Source: Anaerolineales bacterium
GTDB lineage: Bacteria > Chloroflexota > Anaerolineae > Anaerolineales > E44-bin32
DNA: 8,886 bases
Assembly (NCBI GenBank): GCA_030673085.1
Contig: DAOVFE010000052.1
Span: forward strand, 1-8,886
Direction: 5' to 3'
Part shown: piece after piece, positions 6,301-8,886 of the stretch
Position numbering within the stretch: position 1 is the stretch's first letter
Layout: each line of letters starts with the position of its first letter
Program-made: the position numbers and the translations under genes
The notes under the pieces: generated by a model
What the model was told of the DNA's origin: nothing
The model's database searches: none
The model's input: only the letters and a program-made list of their open reading frames with translations

Positions 6301-6930
6301 TCAGCTACTCTCTTCCGCGTTCTTTTTGTCATCGCTCGGATGTAGTACATGATCTATTAGCCCGTATTTCATGGCTGTATCGCCATTCATATAAAAATCG
6401 CGCTCGGTATCACGCTGGATAACCTCAAGTGGTTGCCCAGTATGCCTTTCCAATATAATATTGATTTCTTCCCTTAAACGCAAGATTTCTTTAGCCTGGA
6501 TATCGATATCGCTGGCCTGGCCTTGGACACCTCCCAGCGGTTGATGCAGATGTATGGTTGCGTGAGGAAGCGCGTAGCGCAGGCCCTTAGTGCCGGCGGT
6601 TAGAAGGATTGTTCCGAAGGACGCTGTAACGCCAACCGCAACAGTTGAGATAGGAGCCCGGACTTGGCACATTGTGTCGTAGATTGCAAGGCCGGCGTAA
6701 ATCTGGCCACCAGGCGAATTGATATACATCTGAATCTGGCGTTCAGGATCATCATTATCAAGATAAAGCAATTGGGCAATTATTAGGTTAGCTACTTGGT
6801 CTGAGATGGCTGATCCAAGGATCACAATACGTTCTTTAAGTAGAAGGGAATAGATATCATATGCGCGTTCACCCCGGCCTGTAGTTTCGATGACCATGGG
6901 GATCAGCATACGAGGATTTATAGTAGACAT
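6301..6930 (-). CDS. clpP: ATP-dependent Clp protease, proteolytic subunit ClpP
   Basis: Serine peptidase of 209 residues that forms the double-ring chamber fed by ClpX. The catalytic triad is S104 (VTASFGT), H129 (TIHLHQPLGG) and D178 (RDTERDFYM). The spacings of 25 and 49 residues equal those of the E. coli enzyme. The residues around the nucleophile are TASFG, not the common AASMG, which appears to be a lineage variant and not a defect. The N terminus (MSTINPRMLIPMVIETTGRGERAYDIYSLLL) contains the usual short pro-region before PMVIE. The start is ATG, with AAAGGAG 13 bases upstream, which is longer than optimal. No better start codon lies closer to that site. The gene is 67 bases downstream of tig and 2 bases upstream of clpX. 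Confidence 0.98.
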   Translation of the reverse strand: MSTINPRMLIPMVIETTGRGERAYDIYSLLLKERIVILGSAISDQVANLIIAQLLYLDNDDPERQIQMYINSPGGQIYAGLAIYDTMCQVRAPISTVAVGVTASFGTILLTAGTKGLRYALPHATIHLHQPLGGVQGQASDIDIQAKEILRLREEINIILERHTGQPLEVIQRDTERDFYMNGDTAMKYGLIDHVLHPSDDKKNAEESS

Positions 6931-6943
6931 AATATTATATCAA

Positions 6944-6950
6944 CTCCTTT
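6944..6950 (-). promoter_or_regulatory. Ribosome binding site of clpP, long spacing
   Basis: AAAGGAG on the minus strand is separated from the clpP ATG by 13 A/T-rich bases, more than the usual 5-9. It is the only good match nearby, and the frame allows no alternative start between it and the ATG. Confidence 0.55.
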
Positions 6951-6997
6951 GGCCGTTTTTGTATTAAAAGCAGATCTTAAACAGTTTTTTTGCCGCT

Positions 6998-8512
6998 TCA
7001 GTCCTCTGATGCGCTGCCTGAAATGACCGATTCTCCCAAGGGTATTTCTGCATCGTTTCCTTCTATAGTTTCATCAGTAAGCACCTGTTCGGTTTGTACG
7101 GTTTCGGCCGCTTCAACCACGGGCGTCTGTTCAATCTGCCCAGCTTCGGCCGTTTCAACTGTTTCCATTTGTTTCCCGGCCTTTTTCCCCGCATCTTTGG
7201 TTTCCGCCTCTTTCAGCTCGCCACGTGCAATTAAGATCAAACGCTGGATTGTCTTTTCGGTAAGTTTATCATTAGCAATGCGACGTCGTTGAATCGGGTG
7301 ATTGAAAAGCTGCTGTATTTTCTCGGTTTGTTCCGGGAAACGCGAGAGAGTACTCTCGACCTCAGCGTCGACTTCATCTTCAGAGACTTGAAGTTCTTCA
7401 GCTTTGACTACTTCTCCGAGCATAAGGGATCGCTTCAATTGCTCGCGAGCGCGTGGTTCAATCTCGCTCTTTAGATCTTCCTGGCTCTTCTGCTCAATTT
7501 TAAGATAATCCGAGAGACTCAGTTTCTGCATCTTAAGCCGTTGATCGAGATCGCGTAGCATATCATTGATTTCTTCATCAAGCAGTACATGTGGATATTC
7601 AATTGTGGAACCTTCGACGGCTTTATCGACGACTTTAATTGCATATTCGGCCTTAGCGCTCTCTTCGGCTCGAGCCTGCAAATCTTGACGAGCTTTCTCT
7701 CGAAGGTCGGCAAGATCTTCGAAATCGCCGAGGTCTCGGGCGAGATCATCTGACCATTCAGGCAGAGAGTGTGATTTTACTTCGAGGCATTTAATGGTGA
7801 AGGAAGCTTTCCTTCCTCGCATATCTTCATTGGAATAGTCGTCTGGGAACGTGTAATCGAAAGATGTTTCTTGGTCGGCTTCGAGGCCAATCAAATGTTG
7901 CATCATGTCAGGCACTGGCCACTTGGTTGAATCCGCTACTAAAACAGGTATCCCTTTCTCGTCTATTAATACAGGCTCTTTTTCTTCGGGTTTGTCAATG
8001 AGTCGGCCGTTGATATCAAGGATAGCAACATCCGATTTTTCAACCGCGCGATCAACCAATTCAATAATAGCTTGGGATGAGCGCAATTCCTCGAGGAATT
8101 CTTCCAGGGATTCATCTTTGATTTCGGGATGGTCATATGGAAGACGCAGCTCGCGGTAATCCCCGAGGTCTACCTTCGGAGCAAGTGGAACAGTGAATCT
8201 CATAATCAAAGGATCACGACTGGTTTGCTCGTCGAGAGTGGCAATATCGAAGGGTTTCAAGTCGACTTCGTCAATGGCTTCCCGGTAAACCTCTTGAGCA
8301 AGTGTTTCAAGTGATTCTTCGAAGATGGTTTCCTCGCCCAGATGCTGCACAATGATTTTATATGGCGCTTTACCGGGACGGAAACCAGAGATTTTAGTTT
8401 GTTTCCCCAGCCGCTGTGCGGCAGAGCGCATGGCGGTTTGAACACGATCCTCGGGCACCTCAATTGTAAGCTGTACTTCGCAATTCCCTAGATTCTTTGT
8501 CTCAATATTCAA
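6998..8512 (-). CDS. tig: Trigger factor, ribosome-associated chaperone / prolyl isomerase
   Basis: Chaperone that docks at the ribosome exit tunnel (protein L23) and shields nascent chains. It has 504 residues, longer than the common 430-450. The N-terminal ribosome-binding domain (1-115) has the signature GFRPGKAP at 43-50. An FKBP-like isomerase domain lies at about 155-248, with a region around 170-205 that looks inserted. The helical C-terminal chaperone domain spans about 250-430. The last 70 or so residues (435-504) are an acidic low-complexity tail with an 11-residue repeat, VETAEAGQIEQ (452-462) and VEAAETVQTEQ (466-476). The start is TTG at 8512, chosen because AGGAAGGA lies 8 bases upstream and the MNIETKNLG opening matches the family. 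It is the first protein gene of the tig-clpP-clpX cluster, 100 bases after the tRNA. Confidence 0.97.
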   Translation of the reverse strand: MNIETKNLGNCEVQLTIEVPEDRVQTAMRSAAQRLGKQTKISGFRPGKAPYKIIVQHLGEETIFEESLETLAQEVYREAIDEVDLKPFDIATLDEQTSRDPLIMRFTVPLAPKVDLGDYRELRLPYDHPEIKDESLEEFLEELRSSQAIIELVDRAVEKSDVAILDINGRLIDKPEEKEPVLIDEKGIPVLVADSTKWPVPDMMQHLIGLEADQETSFDYTFPDDYSNEDMRGRKASFTIKCLEVKSHSLPEWSDDLARDLGDFEDLADLREKARQDLQARAEESAKAEYAIKVVDKAVEGSTIEYPHVLLDEEINDMLRDLDQRLKMQKLSLSDYLKIEQKSQEDLKSEIEPRAREQLKRSLMLGEVVKAEELQVSEDEVDAEVESTLSRFPEQTEKIQQLFNHPIQRRRIANDKLTEKTIQRLILIARGELKEAETKDAGKKAGKQMETVETAEAGQIEQTPVVEAAETVQTEQVLTDETIEGNDAEIPLGESVISGSASED

Positions 8513-8520
8513 AACAGTTG

Positions 8521-8528
8521 TCCTTCCT
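8521..8528 (-). promoter_or_regulatory. Ribosome binding site fixing the TTG start of tig
   Basis: AGGAAGGA on the minus strand lies 8 bases before the TTG codon. This strong match and spacing decide the start, since there is no in-frame ATG at the expected N terminus. Confidence 0.75.
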
Positions 8529-8612
8529 GCCGGCGCGCCCGGATTACTAAGCGCTAGAATTAATTATCCGTTCGGATTGTAGTTATATAGGTTGAACTTA
8601 CTAGAATACAGG

Positions 8613-8694
8613 TAGGGAAGGAGGGATTTGAACCCTCACGCCTTGCGGCACGTGATCCTAAGTCACGCCTGTCTGCCAATTCCAGCACTTCCCC
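8613..8694 (-). tRNA. tRNA-Leu, anticodon UAG
   Basis: An 82-base class II tRNA. The acceptor stem is GGGGAAG with CTTCCCT, whose outermost pair is a G-U wobble, followed by discriminator A. The D-arm contains the leucine-like AATTGGCAGAC. The anticodon stem CGTGA/TCACG is perfect around the loop CTTAGGA, giving anticodon TAG, which reads CUN codons. The long variable arm is GCC-GCAA-GGC with a GNRA loop. The T stem GAGGG/CCCTC closes loop TTCAAAT. The 3' CCA is not encoded (the gene is followed by CCT), so it must be added enzymatically. The gene lies directly behind a strong promoter and 100 bases upstream of tig. Confidence 0.96.
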
Positions 8695-8703
8695 TGGATG
8701 GTC

Positions 8704-8732
8704 ATTATATCTGGCGCTATGAGCGCTGTAAA
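8704..8732 (-). promoter_or_regulatory. Sigma-70-type promoter of tRNA-Leu (and possibly tig-clpP-clpX)
   Basis: On the minus strand, -35 TTTACA (8732-8727; 5 of 6 consensus bases), a 17-base spacer and a perfect -10 TATAAT (8709-8704). Transcription would start near 8697, only a few bases before the mature tRNA. The spacer contains a small inverted repeat, GCGCT-CAT-AGCGC, which might be an operator or chance. No clear terminator or second promoter lies between the tRNA and tig, so read-through into the chaperone-protease genes is plausible. Confidence 0.75.
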
Positions 8733-8750
8733 GTCAGCTAGGGCGCATTT

Positions 8751-8886
8751 TATTCGATTAGCCAGAATACCCCTCAGCTTGCTGAGGTCCCTAAGCTTGC
8801 TTAGGGGATGAATGGCCAGGGCCGTAGGCACTGCAGGGCGATAGTCCTGAGCGAATATTTAAACAAAACCCGCACCCGAAGGGGCA
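8751..8886 (+). repeat. Dispersed intergenic repeat, right copy, cut by the window end
   Basis: This is the second copy of the element at 94-211, in the same orientation. It is 18 bases longer because it carries two intact hairpin units (8771-8788 and 8789-8806) where the left copy has one decayed unit. Its last 79 bases match the left copy with only 4 differences. It begins 18 bases upstream of the -35 box of the tRNA promoter. The continuation beyond AGGGGCA is not in the window. Confidence 0.85.
8771..8806. repeat. Tandem pair of 18-base hairpin units
   Basis: Unit 1 is CCCTCAGCTTGCTGAGGT and unit 2 is CCCTAAGCTTGCTTAGGG, directly adjacent. Each folds into a hairpin with a G(CTTG)C tip: CCTCAGC/GCTGAGG in unit 1 and CCCTAAGC/GCTTAGGG in unit 2. 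Two differences between the units fall at paired positions, changing a C-G pair into an A-T pair, so the fold is kept. Confidence 0.85.

Noticed and set aside
6931..6943. TATAAT hexamer just before clpP as a separate clpP promoter
   Set aside because: No -35 box is found 16-18 bases upstream, and the hexamer lies between the ribosome binding site and the start codon, so a transcript from it could not carry that site.
8530..8612. ATCCG/CGGAT hairpin as a terminator after the tRNA
   Set aside because: The stem is only five pairs with a two-base loop and no U-tract follows.
1..8886. CRISPR array, toxin-antitoxin pair, phage genes or a defence island
   Set aside because: There are no regularly spaced repeats, and every large gene belongs to a housekeeping family or to the single insertion sequence.

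Overview
The window looks like chromosomal DNA of a bacterium with moderate G+C, most likely a member of the Chloroflexota (Anaerolineae-like). That placement is an inference. It rests mainly on the style of the SH3-type lipoprotein (GPVC...VWWRVR...GWTVEG...WLIP), the variant TASFG serine motif of ClpP and the long acidic tail of trigger factor. It was not checked by any search.

Layout from left to right. (1) Positions 1-548 are non-coding and hold one copy of a dispersed repeat (94-211) that runs into a strong stem-loop (211-261). (2) Positions 549-1064 on the + strand encode a small secreted lipoprotein with an SH3b-like domain. It converges on a minus-strand pair across a perfect 10-bp hairpin (1104-1128). 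(3) The minus-strand pair is a HAD-IIA phosphatase followed by rlmN. They overlap as TTGA and are probably driven by a promoter near 3063-3068. (4) Positions 3045-4990 separate that pair from the clp genes. This stretch holds an 81-bp inverted-repeat structure and an apparently intact 1405-bp IS256-family insertion sequence, with recognisable terminal inverted repeats and an 8-bp target duplication AAATGATT. (5) Positions 4991-8512 on the minus strand hold the protein quality-control cluster, transcribed tig, clpP, clpX. A tRNA-Leu(UAG) gene with a near-consensus promoter lies just upstream. (6) The right edge (8751-8886) is a second copy of the dispersed repeat in the same orientation, cut by the window end.

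How the genes work together. Trigger factor receives nascent chains at the ribosome exit, and ClpX unfolds substrates for degradation by ClpP, so folding and degradation are encoded together. The tRNA promoter may also feed this cluster, because no convincing separate tig promoter or tRNA terminator is visible. RlmN modifies 23S rRNA and tRNA. The HAD phosphatase next to it has an unknown substrate.

The protein genes are mostly well-known families. The least explained parts are the dispersed repeat with its 18-nt hairpin units, which show a compensatory base change, and a predicted fold that would hide the ribosome binding site of the transposase. I did not find a convincing new multi-gene system.
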